This document shows positions 17,857 through 28,277 of a stretch of 64,000 nucleotides of DNA, in pieces (positions within the stretch are counted from its first letter, which is position 1; each line of letters opens with the position of its first letter). The notes below the pieces were generated by a model. That model had not been told where the DNA came from and made no database searches. It worked only from the letters and a program-made list of their open reading frames with translations. The stretch comes from Acidobacteriota bacterium. GTDB lineage: Bacteria > Acidobacteriota > Vicinamibacteria > Vicinamibacterales > CAVVIG01. Location: NCBI GenBank assembly GCA_003222395.1, contig QHWB01000055.1:45570-109569 (forward strand). The letters run 5' to 3'. The position numbers were made by a program, and so were the translations under genes.

Positions 17857-19500
17857 TTATTCGAGCGTCAGCAACAGACGCGTGACCGATGCAGGCGGGA
17901 ACGTGTGGACGAACGACGTTCCGCGTGCCGCGGCCGGCGTGTCGACCGGTGTCACCGCCGCCGGCCGATCGAAGCTGTTGTGGGCATGGATATCGTCTGC
18001 CGTGAGCATCGTCGCACGTGCCTCGCGGACCGTCGCCCCGCGCACCGCAATCGTCGATTCACAGGCCGCGGCTGCGTGCGGATTGACAACCGTGACCGCG
18101 AGCCGTCTGTCACGCAGCGAGGCCGACCCGTTCAGACCCCAGAGCGACTGCGCACGGCCGTCGCGATCGAAGGCGATCGCCGGCGCCGCGAAGGCGGTCC
18201 GCACTGCCGTCGCACCCTGATGGGCGGCGTACATGTCGAAGACGTGGAAGTTCGGCGTCACGGTGAAGCGATGCTCGTGCGCGACGAAGAGCGAGTGGAT
18301 CGTGTTGACGAGCTGCGCGACATTGGCCATGACGATCTTGTCGGCGTGCCGGTTGAACGTATCGAGCGTCAATGCGGCGACGAGCGCATCGCGCAGCGAT
18401 CCGGGATACGCCCAGAGATAGTTGGCGGGCAGGTCGGCGCTGCCCGCGTGCCACGCGCCCCATTCGTCGACGATCAGCTTCACCTTGTGCGACGGATCCG
18501 ACTCGGCCATCGCGTCCCAGTGCGTGGTGACGATCGACTCCATCCGGTCGGCGCGCGCGAGCAGATCGTACCAGTCGATTGTCGTGAACTGGATCGCGTT
18601 GCGATCGCCGGTGCTGCCGCAGTAGTAGTGCATCGCCCAGCCGTACACGCCGTTCAGCGCCCCGGCGCCTTTCGCCGTCAGCGCGCGGAAGAAGCGCGCG
18701 GTCCAGTCGCGATCGCCGCCGTTCGGGCCCGCCGCGATGAAGCGGATGGGGACGCCGAACTTCGGGACCCACGCGGTGTAGCGGCGGAACTCGGTCGCGT
18801 ACTCTTCGGGCGTGAAGTTGCCGCCGCACCCCCACGGCTCGTTGCCGACGCCCCAGTAGCGGACGTCGAACGGCTCCCGCTCTCCGCCCGCCGCGCGCAG
18901 TTCGGCCATCGTCGTCGAGCCGGCTGGTGCGTTGCAGTATTCGATCCATTGATAGAGATCCTTCGCCGGAAGACTGCGGACGTTCGCGGCGATGTACGGA
19001 GCCGCGCCGACGAGGCGGCAGAAACGGATGAATTCGTTGGTGCCGAAGCGATTGGGATCGAAGCGCTGCGGTCCCGGCGTCGGGCTGCGATCCTGCGAAG
19101 GTCGCGTATCTACCCAGAAGTCGGTGCGGCGCGGCCGCTTCTCGGGCGCGCCTACGCCGTCGTGCCAATCGTAACTGTCCGCGAAGCATCCGCCCGGCCA
19201 GCGGATGACAGCCGGCTTGATCGTCTTCAGGCGATCGACGAGCGCTTTGCGGATGCCGTCGACGTTTGCCACTCGCGACTGCTCGCCGACCCAGATGCCG
19301 TCGTACACCACACCGCCAAGATGCTCGACGAAGTGCCCATAGATCTCCGGCGCAATGGCACCGATCGGTTCGTCGACCAGGATGTCGATCCGCGACTCAC
19401 GCGTCTGCGCGCGCGCGGCCGGCACGGGCCGCGCCAGCAACAGACCGGCGGTGCCGGAAAGTGCCGTGCCGATGAAGGCACGCCGATTGTGATGCGTCAT
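17857..19500 (-). CDS. Alpha-L-arabinofuranosidase, glycoside hydrolase family 51
   Basis: A 547-residue enzyme with a Tat-type leader (NRRAFIGTALSGTAGLLL, then ARA). The (beta/alpha)8 domain carries the acid/base Glu221 in GVGNEPWGCGG and the nucleophile Glu346 in IVDEWGAWH, and WPGGCFADSYDWHDGVG is a GH51 hallmark. A beta-sandwich closes the carboxyl end. It hydrolyses alpha-L-arabinofuranosyl side chains. The gene follows the epimerase by 13 bases and precedes the TonB receptor by 21, so it belongs to the same operon. The Tat leader places it in the periplasm or outside. Confidence 0.92.
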   Translation of the reverse strand: MTHHNRRAFIGTALSGTAGLLLARPVPAARAQTRESRIDILVDEPIGAIAPEIYGHFVEHLGGVVYDGIWVGEQSRVANVDGIRKALVDRLKTIKPAVIRWPGGCFADSYDWHDGVGAPEKRPRRTDFWVDTRPSQDRSPTPGPQRFDPNRFGTNEFIRFCRLVGAAPYIAANVRSLPAKDLYQWIEYCNAPAGSTTMAELRAAGGEREPFDVRYWGVGNEPWGCGGNFTPEEYATEFRRYTAWVPKFGVPIRFIAAGPNGGDRDWTARFFRALTAKGAGALNGVYGWAMHYYCGSTGDRNAIQFTTIDWYDLLARADRMESIVTTHWDAMAESDPSHKVKLIVDEWGAWHAGSADLPANYLWAYPGSLRDALVAALTLDTFNRHADKIVMANVAQLVNTIHSLFVAHEHRFTVTPNFHVFDMYAAHQGATAVRTAFAAPAIAFDRDGRAQSLWGLNGSASLRDRRLAVTVVNPHAAAACESTIAVRGATVREARATMLTADDIHAHNSFDRPAAVTPVDTPAAARGTSFVHTFPPASVTRLLLTLE

Positions 19501-19513
19501 GTGTAGCCCCTCA

Positions 19514-20686
19514 CTACTTCGCGAGCCCGAACGCGAAGGCCGTCTTCGACTGGTAACGCTCGCCGGGCCGCAGAATCGTCGACGGAAAGTTCGGGCGATT
19601 CGGCGAGTCCGGAAAATGCCGCGTCTCGAGACACAAACCGGAGCGGCGCCGATAGACGTGACCCGATTTGCCGGTGATCGTACCGTCGAGAAAATTTCCC
19701 GCGTAGAACTGCATGCCCGGTTCGGTGGTCGATACGTCCAGCGTTCGGCCGCTGGCCGGATTCACTACGCGCGCCGCGTGGCGCAGCGTGCCGCTCGTGC
19801 CGTTCAGCACGACGTTGTGGTCGTAGCCTTTGCCGTTGCGGAGCTGCTCGTTCTCGGTGTCGATGCGCCTGCCGATCGGGGTCGGACGGCGGAACTCGAA
19901 CGGCGTGCCTTCGACCGGCGCCAGCTCGCCGGTCGGAATGAGCGTCGCGTCGACCGGCGTGAACCGATCGGCGTCGATCGCCAGCTCGTGCCCCAGGATG
20001 TCGCCGTTCCCCTCGCCCGCGAGGTTGAGGTAGCTGTGCTGCGTCAGGTTGATTGGCGTCGGTTCGTCGGTCGTTGCGTCGTAGCCGATCGTCAACTCGC
20101 GAGACGCCGAGAGGGTGCAGGTCACACGCGCGGTCACCGTGCCGGGGTACTGTTCTTTGCCATCCTGGCTCGTGTAGGTGTAGGCGACGCCGACGACGCC
20201 GCTGCGGTCGATCGGCGCGCCGCGCCACAGCGCCTTGTCGAAGCCCTTGACGCCGCCGTGCAGGTGATTGGGACCGTTGTTCGTGGCGAGCTGATAGGTG
20301 CGGCCGTCGAGCGTGAATCGGCCCTTCGCGATCCGGTTGCCGTAGCGTCCGACGGCCGCGCCGAAGTAGGGATTCGGTTTGAGGTAGCCGTCAAGATTGT
20401 CGAACCCCAGGACGATGTCGGCGACGTGACCGCTGCGATCGGACACGCGAATCGAGACAATCGTGGCACCGTACGGGATCGTCCGCACCTCGACGCCGCC
20501 GTTGGTCAGGGTGAAGAGCTCGACGTCGCGGCCGTCCGGTGTGCGCCCGAACGCTGATCGGACGACCTGTGCCGCCGCGGCGGAACCAGTCGCCGCGCTC
20601 GGCGGCTGGTCGGCCGGGCGCTCGGGACACGCCGCGGACGCGGCCCCGGCGAGCAGCGCACCGGCTATGATTCGCGCATGATGCAC
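19514..20686 (-). CDS. Aldose 1-epimerase (galactose mutarotase), secreted
   Basis: The enzyme interconverts alpha and beta anomers of sugars such as galactose or arabinose. The 390 residues start at a GTG preceded by GGAGGT and begin with a signal or lipoprotein-like segment (IIAGALLAGAASAAC; the Cys could be lipidated). Family motifs are GATIVSIRVSDRSG, GRYGNRIAKGRF, NNGPNHLHGG, the catalytic His in NLTQHSYLNLAG and Glu in GLCLETRHFPDSPN. It is the first gene of the minus-strand operon, 54 bases from the divergent GntR gene. A much longer open frame upstream overlaps the regulator and is spurious. Confidence 0.9.
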   Translation of the reverse strand: MHHARIIAGALLAGAASAACPERPADQPPSAATGSAAAAQVVRSAFGRTPDGRDVELFTLTNGGVEVRTIPYGATIVSIRVSDRSGHVADIVLGFDNLDGYLKPNPYFGAAVGRYGNRIAKGRFTLDGRTYQLATNNGPNHLHGGVKGFDKALWRGAPIDRSGVVGVAYTYTSQDGKEQYPGTVTARVTCTLSASRELTIGYDATTDEPTPINLTQHSYLNLAGEGNGDILGHELAIDADRFTPVDATLIPTGELAPVEGTPFEFRRPTPIGRRIDTENEQLRNGKGYDHNVVLNGTSGTLRHAARVVNPASGRTLDVSTTEPGMQFYAGNFLDGTITGKSGHVYRRRSGLCLETRHFPDSPNRPNFPSTILRPGERYQSKTAFAFGLAK

Positions 20687-20740
20687 GTCGTTTGCACCTC
20701 CCGCGCGCAGGTCAGACCCGGCAGCGTATAGTATTACCAT
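20687..20740. promoter_or_regulatory. Divergent promoter/operator region between epimerase operon and GntR-ABC operon
   Basis: Only 54 bases separate the two starts. They contain an AT-rich block, TATAGTATTACCATATGATT, in an otherwise GC-rich stretch. TATAGT at 20727 is a plausible -10 for the rightward gene, which would then be nearly leaderless. The leftward transcript would begin in the same block. A GntR/FadR-type regulator encoded alongside probably binds here, which would let one protein control hydrolases and importer together. The assignment is inference from spacing and composition. Confidence 0.5.
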
Positions 20741-21499
20741 ATGATTAGAATGGCGGCGGCGCCGATCCCGTTCGCCCGCATCCACTACCCGGAGCAGAGC
20801 CTGCACGGCCGGATCGTGCACGCGATCGGCCGCCGGATCGTCAGCGGCGATCTCCGGCCCGGCGATCTCCTGCCGGCCGAGCCGGAGCTCGGGGCGAGCC
20901 GCACCGTCGTCCGCGAGGCGATCAAGGTGCTCGCCGCCAAGGGCCTCGTCGAGTCGCGCCCGAAAACCGGCACGCGGGTCCGGCGCCGCGACGACTGGAA
21001 CCTGCTCGATCCCGACGTCCTCGCGTGGCTGCAGAACGGCGACGTGAGCGAGGAACTGCTGCGCAAGCTCACCGAGGTGCGTCGCATCGTCGAGCCGGCG
21101 GCGGCGGAGCTCGCGGCGGCGCGGGCCGGGGCGCGGGAGATCGCGGCGATGGAGAACGCGTTCACCCAGATGGAGGCCTCGACGCAGGCGCGGGACGACG
21201 GCGATGTCGAGGCGTTCGTCCAGGCCGACATGCGGTTCCACCTGGCGATCCTGCACGCGTGCCGCAACGATCTCCTCGAGCAGATGAGCCGGGTCGTGTA
21301 CTCGGCGCTGCTCGTCAGCTTTCGCGCGACGAGCCGGCTGCCGGGGCGGCTGCGCGCCGCGCTGCCGCAGCACCGCGCGATTCTCGACGCGATTCGCGAC
21401 CGCGATCCGCGCGCGGCCGCCGCCGCGATGCGCCATCTCGTGCAGACGACGGCGCGCGATGTCGACGCGTTGAAGAAGCGACCGCGCGCCCGCCGATAG
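20741..21499 (+). CDS. FadR/GntR-family transcriptional regulator
   Basis: A 252-residue regulator with an amino-terminal winged helix (about residues 20-80: HGRIVHAIGRRIVSGDLRPG, SRTVVREAIKVLAAKGLV, ESRPKTGTRV) and an FCD ligand domain. The metal-binding pattern of that domain is visible in ADMRFHLAILHACRND and LPQHRAILDAIRDRD. FCD members sense small carboxylates or sugar acids. Because it diverges from the arabinan operon and precedes the sugar ABC importer, it most likely controls both. ATG at 20741 is used; MAAAPIPFARIHY, 9 bases later, is an alternative. Confidence 0.88.
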   Translation: MIRMAAAPIPFARIHYPEQSLHGRIVHAIGRRIVSGDLRPGDLLPAEPELGASRTVVREAIKVLAAKGLVESRPKTGTRVRRRDDWNLLDPDVLAWLQNGDVSEELLRKLTEVRRIVEPAAAELAAARAGAREIAAMENAFTQMEASTQARDDGDVEAFVQADMRFHLAILHACRNDLLEQMSRVVYSALLVSFRATSRLPGRLRAALPQHRAILDAIRDRDPRAAAAAMRHLVQTTARDVDALKKRPRARR

Positions 21500-21549
21500 G
21501 CTTTGCCGCATGATGGTCCCCGTCCGAGCCGAGCCGGGAGGGTGACACC

Positions 21550-23039
<1,490 letters not shown>

Positions 23040-23043
<4 letters not shown>

Positions 23044-24008
23044 GCAAGCTGTGGGAAATCCGCGAAGTCAGCACGGTCGCGATCCTCGTCCTCGAAATCG
23101 CGTTCTTCACGCTGTACTTGCGGCCGGAGGGCGCGCGCACGCATCCGTTCTTCAACGCGCCGAACGCGCTGCTGATCCTCAAGTACTCGGCCATCTACGG
23201 CATCGCGGCGATTGGCGCGGCGATCGTGATCATCTCGGGCGGCGTCGATCTGTCGCCGGGCGCCGTCATCGCGCTCGCGGGAGTCGTCGCCGGTCAACGG
23301 TTCGTGCAGGCGCAGTGGTCGCTCACCGCGAGTATCCTCACCGGGCTCGCCGTCGGGGCGGCGGCGGGCGGCCTGAGCGCGCTGCTCGTCGTCCTCGTCC
23401 GGTTGCCGCCGTTCATCGCGACGCTCGGCGTGATGGGAATCGCGCGCGGCGCCGCATTCATCGTGACCGAGGGGCGCTACTTCGACGTGTCGGCGCATGT
23501 ACCGGTCGACTGGCGCGTGGCCGGCCTGCCGCTCGACTGGATCGCGCCGACGCTGATGATCGGGCTGGCGCTGTTGTTCCAGCTGTTCATGACGCGCTTT
23601 CAGTGGGGGCGCGCCGTGTTCGCCGTCGGCGGTAACGCGACGGCGGCGCTCTTTTCCGGCGTCGCGATCGGCACCGTACAGGCGTCGGTGTACGTGATCG
23701 CCGGAGTGCTGGCCGCGCTCTCCGGCGTGGTGCTCACGGTCGTCCAGGGTCAAGGCAAGGCGGATCTCGCGATGGGGTACGAGCTGGACATCATCGCGTC
23801 GGCGGTCGTCGGCGGCGCGAGCCTGTCCGGCGGCCGCGGATCGGTCGTCGGCGCCGTGCTCGGCACGCTGATTTTCGGCGTCCTGCGCAACGCGCTGCCG
23901 CAGATTCCGGGCGCGACCTTCTACGACCGGTTGATCGTCGGTCTCGTCGTCATCGGCATCGTCGTCATGGATCAACTGTTTCGGCGTTCGGAGGGATATC
24001 GGCCATGA
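23040..24008 (+). CDS. Sugar ABC importer permease (RbsC type)
   Basis: The 322-residue inner-membrane protein has about eight to ten hydrophobic helices. The family landmarks are AIVIISGGVDLSPGAVIALA, LPPFIATLGVMGIARG, FAVGGNATAALFSGV and the EAA-like loop IASAVVGGASLSGGRGSVVG. It forms the channel with the ATPase and binding protein on either side and overlaps both genes by four bases. It has no unusual features. Confidence 0.92.
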
Positions 24009-24955
24009 CAACACGGTTGCTCACGATCGTCCTGGGGCTCTCGATTGGCGCGTGCGGAGGCGGACGAACGAGCGCGCCTGCGGCGGCCAAATGGCGGTTC
24101 GCGGTGATCCCCAAGGCGCTCGACATCCCGGTGTTCAACTACGCGAAGATCGGCGCCGAGCGGGCGGCGGCGAAGCTCGGGAACATCGAGATCATGTGGC
24201 GCGCGCCGGAGACCGCCGACCAGTTGCGCCAGAAGGAGATTCTCGAGTCGTTCATCACGCAGCACGTCGACGGGATCGCGATCTCGTGTCTGAACGGCGA
24301 CTTCCTGACCGAGACGATCAACCGGGCCGTCGACGCGGGGATTCCGGTGGTCACCTGGGATGCCGACGCGCCGAAGTCGAAGCGGCTCGCGTTCTATGGC
24401 GTCGACGATCGCGCGTCCGGGCGCATCATGGGCGAACAGGCGGCGGCGCTGCTCGGGGGCAAAGGCACGGTCGCGATTATCACCAGCGTCGGCGCGACGA
24501 ACCTGCAGCGGCGGCTCGACGGCGTGCGCGAGGCGCTCGCGGCCCATCCCGACATCCACGTCGTCGAGACGTACGACATCAAAGAGGATCCCGTGCACTG
24601 CGCCGAGATCATCGCGGCCGGCACGAACCGCTATCCAGATCTCGGCGCGTGGATCTCGGTCGGCGGCTGGCCGGTCTTCACACGCAACGCGCTCGCGAAC
24701 CTGCCGGCGAACGTGAAGGTGATCTCGTTCGACACGATCCCGCCCGCGCCGGAACTGCTGAAGGCAGGCAAGGTCCAGGTGCTGCTCGGCCAGAAGTACT
24801 TCGGCTGGGGTAGCGAATCGGTCCGGCTGCTCACGGACGTCAGGAACGGGAGGCCGCCGGCCTCGCCGATCATCGACTCCGGCGTCGACGTCGTCACCGC
24901 GGCGAACGTCGATGAGTACGTTCGACAGTGGAACGCCCTCGAGCGGGGACAATAG
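24005..24955 (+). CDS. Sugar ABC importer substrate-binding lipoprotein (RbsB type)
   Basis: A 316-residue periplasmic-binding-protein-I-type protein with a lipoprotein leader (lipobox LSIGAC, Cys at residue 16). The two-domain fold is visible in FAVIPKALDIPVFNYAKIG, GIAISCLNGDFLTETINRA, IPVVTWDADAPKSKRLAFYG and VLLGQKYFGWGSESV. Family members bind pentoses or hexoses such as ribose, xylose, arabinose or galactose. It is the last gene of the regulator-ATPase-permease-binder set and converges with the GH42 gene, 13 bases away. Which sugar it binds is not readable. Confidence 0.9.
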   Translation: MTTRLLTIVLGLSIGACGGGRTSAPAAAKWRFAVIPKALDIPVFNYAKIGAERAAAKLGNIEIMWRAPETADQLRQKEILESFITQHVDGIAISCLNGDFLTETINRAVDAGIPVVTWDADAPKSKRLAFYGVDDRASGRIMGEQAAALLGGKGTVAIITSVGATNLQRRLDGVREALAAHPDIHVVETYDIKEDPVHCAEIIAAGTNRYPDLGAWISVGGWPVFTRNALANLPANVKVISFDTIPPAPELLKAGKVQVLLGQKYFGWGSESVRLLTDVRNGRPPASPIIDSGVDVVTAANVDEYVRQWNALERGQ

Positions 24956-24968
24956 CTCGGTCATCGCA

Positions 24969-27056
24969 TCAACGATTCGAGTTCGATTTCGAGCGATCGC
25001 GAGTCAGGACGCGATAGTCGAGTGCGTCGACCGTAAATGTTGGCGGCGCCGCAGTGCCCGTCAGCAGATCGTCGAACCCCGCGCCGGGGCTGAGTGCCGC
25101 CGGCGTGTCGCCGTGGTTGAGCAGAAAATAAAACTCGCGGGTACCCTTGATTCGCCTCGTGACTTCAATTGCGGGCGGCATCGCCGTCAGGAGCGGCTGC
25201 ACCTGCTGTTCGCCCGCATACCGCTGCATCAGGTAGCGCGCTGATTCCAGATTGAAGAGCGATCCGTAGTACACGGCTTTGCCCTTGCCTGCCTGATGTT
25301 CGACGGCCGCCGGCATGCCTCGCAGGTAGTCGCCCCGCCAGCGTCCCACGACGCGGCCGGTCGTCGCACGCAGCACCTCGCCGAATACGCGGACCGGGAC
25401 GGCGTCGTTCTCGCCGAACCCGATGGCGTTCCGTTCGCGCGACGGCGGCTGATACGTCTGATACGAATCGAGCTCCGCGCCGAACACATCGGTCAACCCG
25501 GCCGGCAACGCGGCGGCGATCATCGCGTTGTCGCGATCTTTGATGGCGCTGTGCGCCGACATGACGAGCGTGCCGCCGCCTTCCACGAACCGTCGGAGCC
25601 GGCCGGCGAACGCGTCGTCAGTCAGAACCGTCTGCGGCGCGAAGACGACTTTGTACCGGGCGAGACTCGCCGCCGGCCCGACGAAGTCGATGTTATAGCG
25701 AAGCTCCGACGCCGCCTGGAACAGCGCAGTGAAGGTCGCGCCGACATCGACCTCACTGGTCAGGTACTGATGGTCGAATACCCATTCCGCCTCGAAGTCT
25801 TTGATGGCCGCGATCTCGGAGTCGAGCGTCGAGCCGAGAATCGCCGGCCCGATCGTCTGAAGCTCACGACCCTCTTTCCTGAATTCCTCGAATCGCTGCC
25901 GCGGTACGTTGTCGTGGTCGAGCACGCCGTACCAGTACTCCTCGGCGCCGCGCCGCGCTGCGCGCCACCTGAAATGCAGCAGGCCGTCGGCGCCGTGAGC
26001 GATCGCCTGCAGCGCCCACAGTCGCATCTCGCCCGGACGCGGCGTGCGCAGAAGATAGGTCTGGCCGGCCGGCCCGGTGAGCTGTTCGATGATCATCAGC
26101 CGTCCGTTGAATCCGCGCACCAGCGTCAGGACTGCGCCAGTCGGATAGCGCGGCGCTTCCATGAACGTCGGGTAGTTGCTCTGGGCGTGCAGGTCGAGAC
26201 CACGGCTGAATGTGTGGTAGTCGATGTTCTTGAATGCGCCGTTGTGAGTGAGGAAATCGCCGCGTCGCTCGCGGCGCAGGATTGCGATCTGCTCGCCCAT
26301 GTAGTCGGTGACCGACGCGGAGATGAACCGCTTGAAGTCCAGCACGAGCGCCGGATTGTGATAAGCCGGCGTGCGGAACGGCAGATCGATCTGGTCCCAG
26401 TCGGAATAGAGCTGGCTCCAGAACCGTGTGCCCCATCGTGCGTTCAGCGCATCGAGAGTCCCGTACTTTTCGCGCAGCCACTTCCTGAACGCGAGACGGC
26501 AGCTGTCGCTGAAGCACTCGCGGTTCTCGTTGTTGAATTCGTTGTCGATCTGCCACCCGACGACGTTTGGATTGTCGCGGTAATGCTGCGCGAGCGCTTC
26601 CACGATCCCCCGCGAGAAGCGTCGATACACCGCGCTGTTGTAGCAGTACTGTCGCCGCGACTGATCGTCGGCGCGTTGGCCTGATTCGAAAACGTGCAGC
26701 ACCTCCGGATACTTCCGCGTCAGCCACTTCGGCGGCGCAGCGGTCGGCGTGCCGAGGATCGTCTTGATCCCGTGGCGCGCCATCGTGGCGATCGCCCGAT
26801 CGAAGAGCGCGAAATCGTACTGCCCTTCGCTCGGCTCCATGAGCGCCCACCCGAACTCGCCCATCCGAACCGCGTTGACGCCGCACTCGCGCATCTGCCG
26901 GGCATCCGGCTCCCAGTCACTCTCTGCCCACTGCTCCGGGTAATAGGCGACGCCGAAGAGGAACGTGTCATAGCCGCTGCCCCGGATCGACTGACCGCCG
27001 AGCGCCAGGCATCCGAACGCAGCGATCGCCGCGAGTCGCTTGAGGTCTTCGTTCAT
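24969..27056 (-). CDS. Beta-galactosidase, glycoside hydrolase family 42
   Basis: The 695-residue enzyme has an amino-terminal signal-like segment (LAAIAAFGCLALGG), a TIM barrel opening with FGVAYYPEQWAESDWEPDA, the acid/base Glu173 in GWQIDNEFNNE and the nucleophile Glu324 in LMIIEQLTGPAG. A trimerisation domain (about 400-600) and a small beta domain complete the GH42 layout. It releases galactose from beta-galactans or galacto-oligosaccharides, which fits the arabinose-removing enzymes upstream in an arabinogalactan pathway. The start MNEDLKRLAAI was chosen because it immediately precedes the leader; the open frame extends 22 codons further. Confidence 0.9.
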   Translation of the reverse strand: MNEDLKRLAAIAAFGCLALGGQSIRGSGYDTFLFGVAYYPEQWAESDWEPDARQMRECGVNAVRMGEFGWALMEPSEGQYDFALFDRAIATMARHGIKTILGTPTAAPPKWLTRKYPEVLHVFESGQRADDQSRRQYCYNSAVYRRFSRGIVEALAQHYRDNPNVVGWQIDNEFNNENRECFSDSCRLAFRKWLREKYGTLDALNARWGTRFWSQLYSDWDQIDLPFRTPAYHNPALVLDFKRFISASVTDYMGEQIAILRRERRGDFLTHNGAFKNIDYHTFSRGLDLHAQSNYPTFMEAPRYPTGAVLTLVRGFNGRLMIIEQLTGPAGQTYLLRTPRPGEMRLWALQAIAHGADGLLHFRWRAARRGAEEYWYGVLDHDNVPRQRFEEFRKEGRELQTIGPAILGSTLDSEIAAIKDFEAEWVFDHQYLTSEVDVGATFTALFQAASELRYNIDFVGPAASLARYKVVFAPQTVLTDDAFAGRLRRFVEGGGTLVMSAHSAIKDRDNAMIAAALPAGLTDVFGAELDSYQTYQPPSRERNAIGFGENDAVPVRVFGEVLRATTGRVVGRWRGDYLRGMPAAVEHQAGKGKAVYYGSLFNLESARYLMQRYAGEQQVQPLLTAMPPAIEVTRRIKGTREFYFLLNHGDTPAALSPGAGFDDLLTGTAAPPTFTVDALDYRVLTRDRSKSNSNR

Positions 27057-27244
27057 CGCATTGCTCGATGTGTTCCGCGCGATGATGCTCGAAAGCAATT
27101 GATTCGGTCTTGTCGCGTGCATATATTACGGCGATTTGATCACGCCTCTGCGCATCTCTGCCGATCGGCGGATCCTGACCGCCTACATCCATTTCAGAGC
27201 GTGAGCGCGTTTTTTTCCGTGGAATAGACGCATGGCCCTTCAAC

Positions 27245-28048
27245 ATGGCTCAGGGCCAGGCTCGAGAGACGTTGGTGTCGCCCGATCGCACCGAAGAGAT
27301 TCTGAAGGAGCTCCTCAGGACCGGCGAGGTCTCGGTTGCCGATCTCGTCCGACAGCTGAATGTCTCGGCCGCCACGGTCCGCCGCGCGCTCCGATCGCTC
27401 GAACGCAAGGGACTGCTGCGCCGCACGCATGGCGGCGCCGTTCCACTCGAGCCGCCGCTCTACGAGCCGTTCCGTCATGTCTCGTCGTTCCAGGAGCAGG
27501 AGAACCAGCGCGTGCTCGAAAAGCGGCAGATTGGCCTCGCCGCGGCCGAGCTCGTCGCCGATGGCGACACGATCGCGATTGGCGCCGGCACGACGACGAC
27601 GCAGGTGGCGCGAAGTATCCGGCACCGGAAAGGCATCACCATCGTGACCAACGCGATCAACATCGCGATGGAGCTCAGTCATCGAGACGATCTGAAAGTC
27701 ATGGTCACGGGCGGATGGGTCAGCGGATCATGGTTCGCGCTCGTCGGGCCCGCTGCCATTCACAGCGCGGGGGAATTGTTCGTCGACAAGGCGTTCATCG
27801 GCGTCGACGGCATTCATGCCGAGCGCGGCCTGACGACCAACTATCCGGATCAAGCGACCATTCACAGAGCGATGGTCAAACAGGCGCGACGGACGATCGT
27901 GGTGGCCGATCACCACAAGCTCGGCATCGTCGGTATGGCGCTGATCTGTCCGATCACCGATATCCGCACGCTCATTACCGACCGATCCGCTCCTGACGAG
28001 GCGCTCGCGCCGTTTCTGGCGGCCGCGATTGAAGTACAGCGCGCCTGA
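27245..28048 (+). CDS. DeoR/GlpR-family transcriptional regulator
   Basis: A 267-residue repressor with the amino-terminal winged helix (RTEEILKELLRTGEVSVADL, VRQLNVSAATVRRALRSLER, KGLLRRTHGGA) and the DeoR carboxyl domain. The sugar-phosphate pocket is visible in AIGAGTTTTQVARSI, VTGGWVSGSW, KAFIGVDGIHAERGL and VVADHHKLG. DeoR regulators usually respond to a phosphorylated sugar from the pathway they control. It diverges from GH42 and precedes the second receptor operon, whose kinase would make a sugar-1-phosphate. It may regulate either or both. Confidence 0.9.
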   Translation: MAQGQARETLVSPDRTEEILKELLRTGEVSVADLVRQLNVSAATVRRALRSLERKGLLRRTHGGAVPLEPPLYEPFRHVSSFQEQENQRVLEKRQIGLAAAELVADGDTIAIGAGTTTTQVARSIRHRKGITIVTNAINIAMELSHRDDLKVMVTGGWVSGSWFALVGPAAIHSAGELFVDKAFIGVDGIHAERGLTTNYPDQATIHRAMVKQARRTIVVADHHKLGIVGMALICPITDIRTLITDRSAPDEALAPFLAAAIEVQRA

Positions 28049-28180
28049 ACGCCGCCGGAATCAATTTCCCTCCAAGTAATTGCAGCAGCGGTGCTTCGGG
28101 CGGTCCGGCCCGGAGCGAGGCAAAAACTGTTGCAGCGATGTGACCATTTAAGCTATAAACGCGCAATTTCTGTGACTGTT

Positions 28181-28194
28181 TTGAGCATATTCAA
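28181..28194. promoter_or_regulatory. Candidate operator palindrome upstream of the second receptor operon
   Basis: TTGAGCATATTCAA is an imperfect dyad (TTGA and TCAA around GCATAT) in an AT-rich stretch about 85 bases before the receptor start and about 130 bases after the DeoR gene. Its position fits a regulator site or promoter. No second exact copy was found near GH42, so the assignment is tentative. Confidence 0.25.
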
Positions 28195-28277
28195 TCCAGA
28201 ACGATGACCGATAGGCGGTGCTTCAGACTGACTCTTCCTTGGTGACTGGAGAAGAAGACGTTTTTGTGGAGGCGCGT

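Noticed and set aside
16147..19506. A 1119-codon open frame on the plus strand opposite the TonB receptor and GH51 genes
   Set aside because: It is rich in Arg, Ala and Asp with no family motif and lies wholly antisense to two clear genes; high GC content removes stops from this frame.
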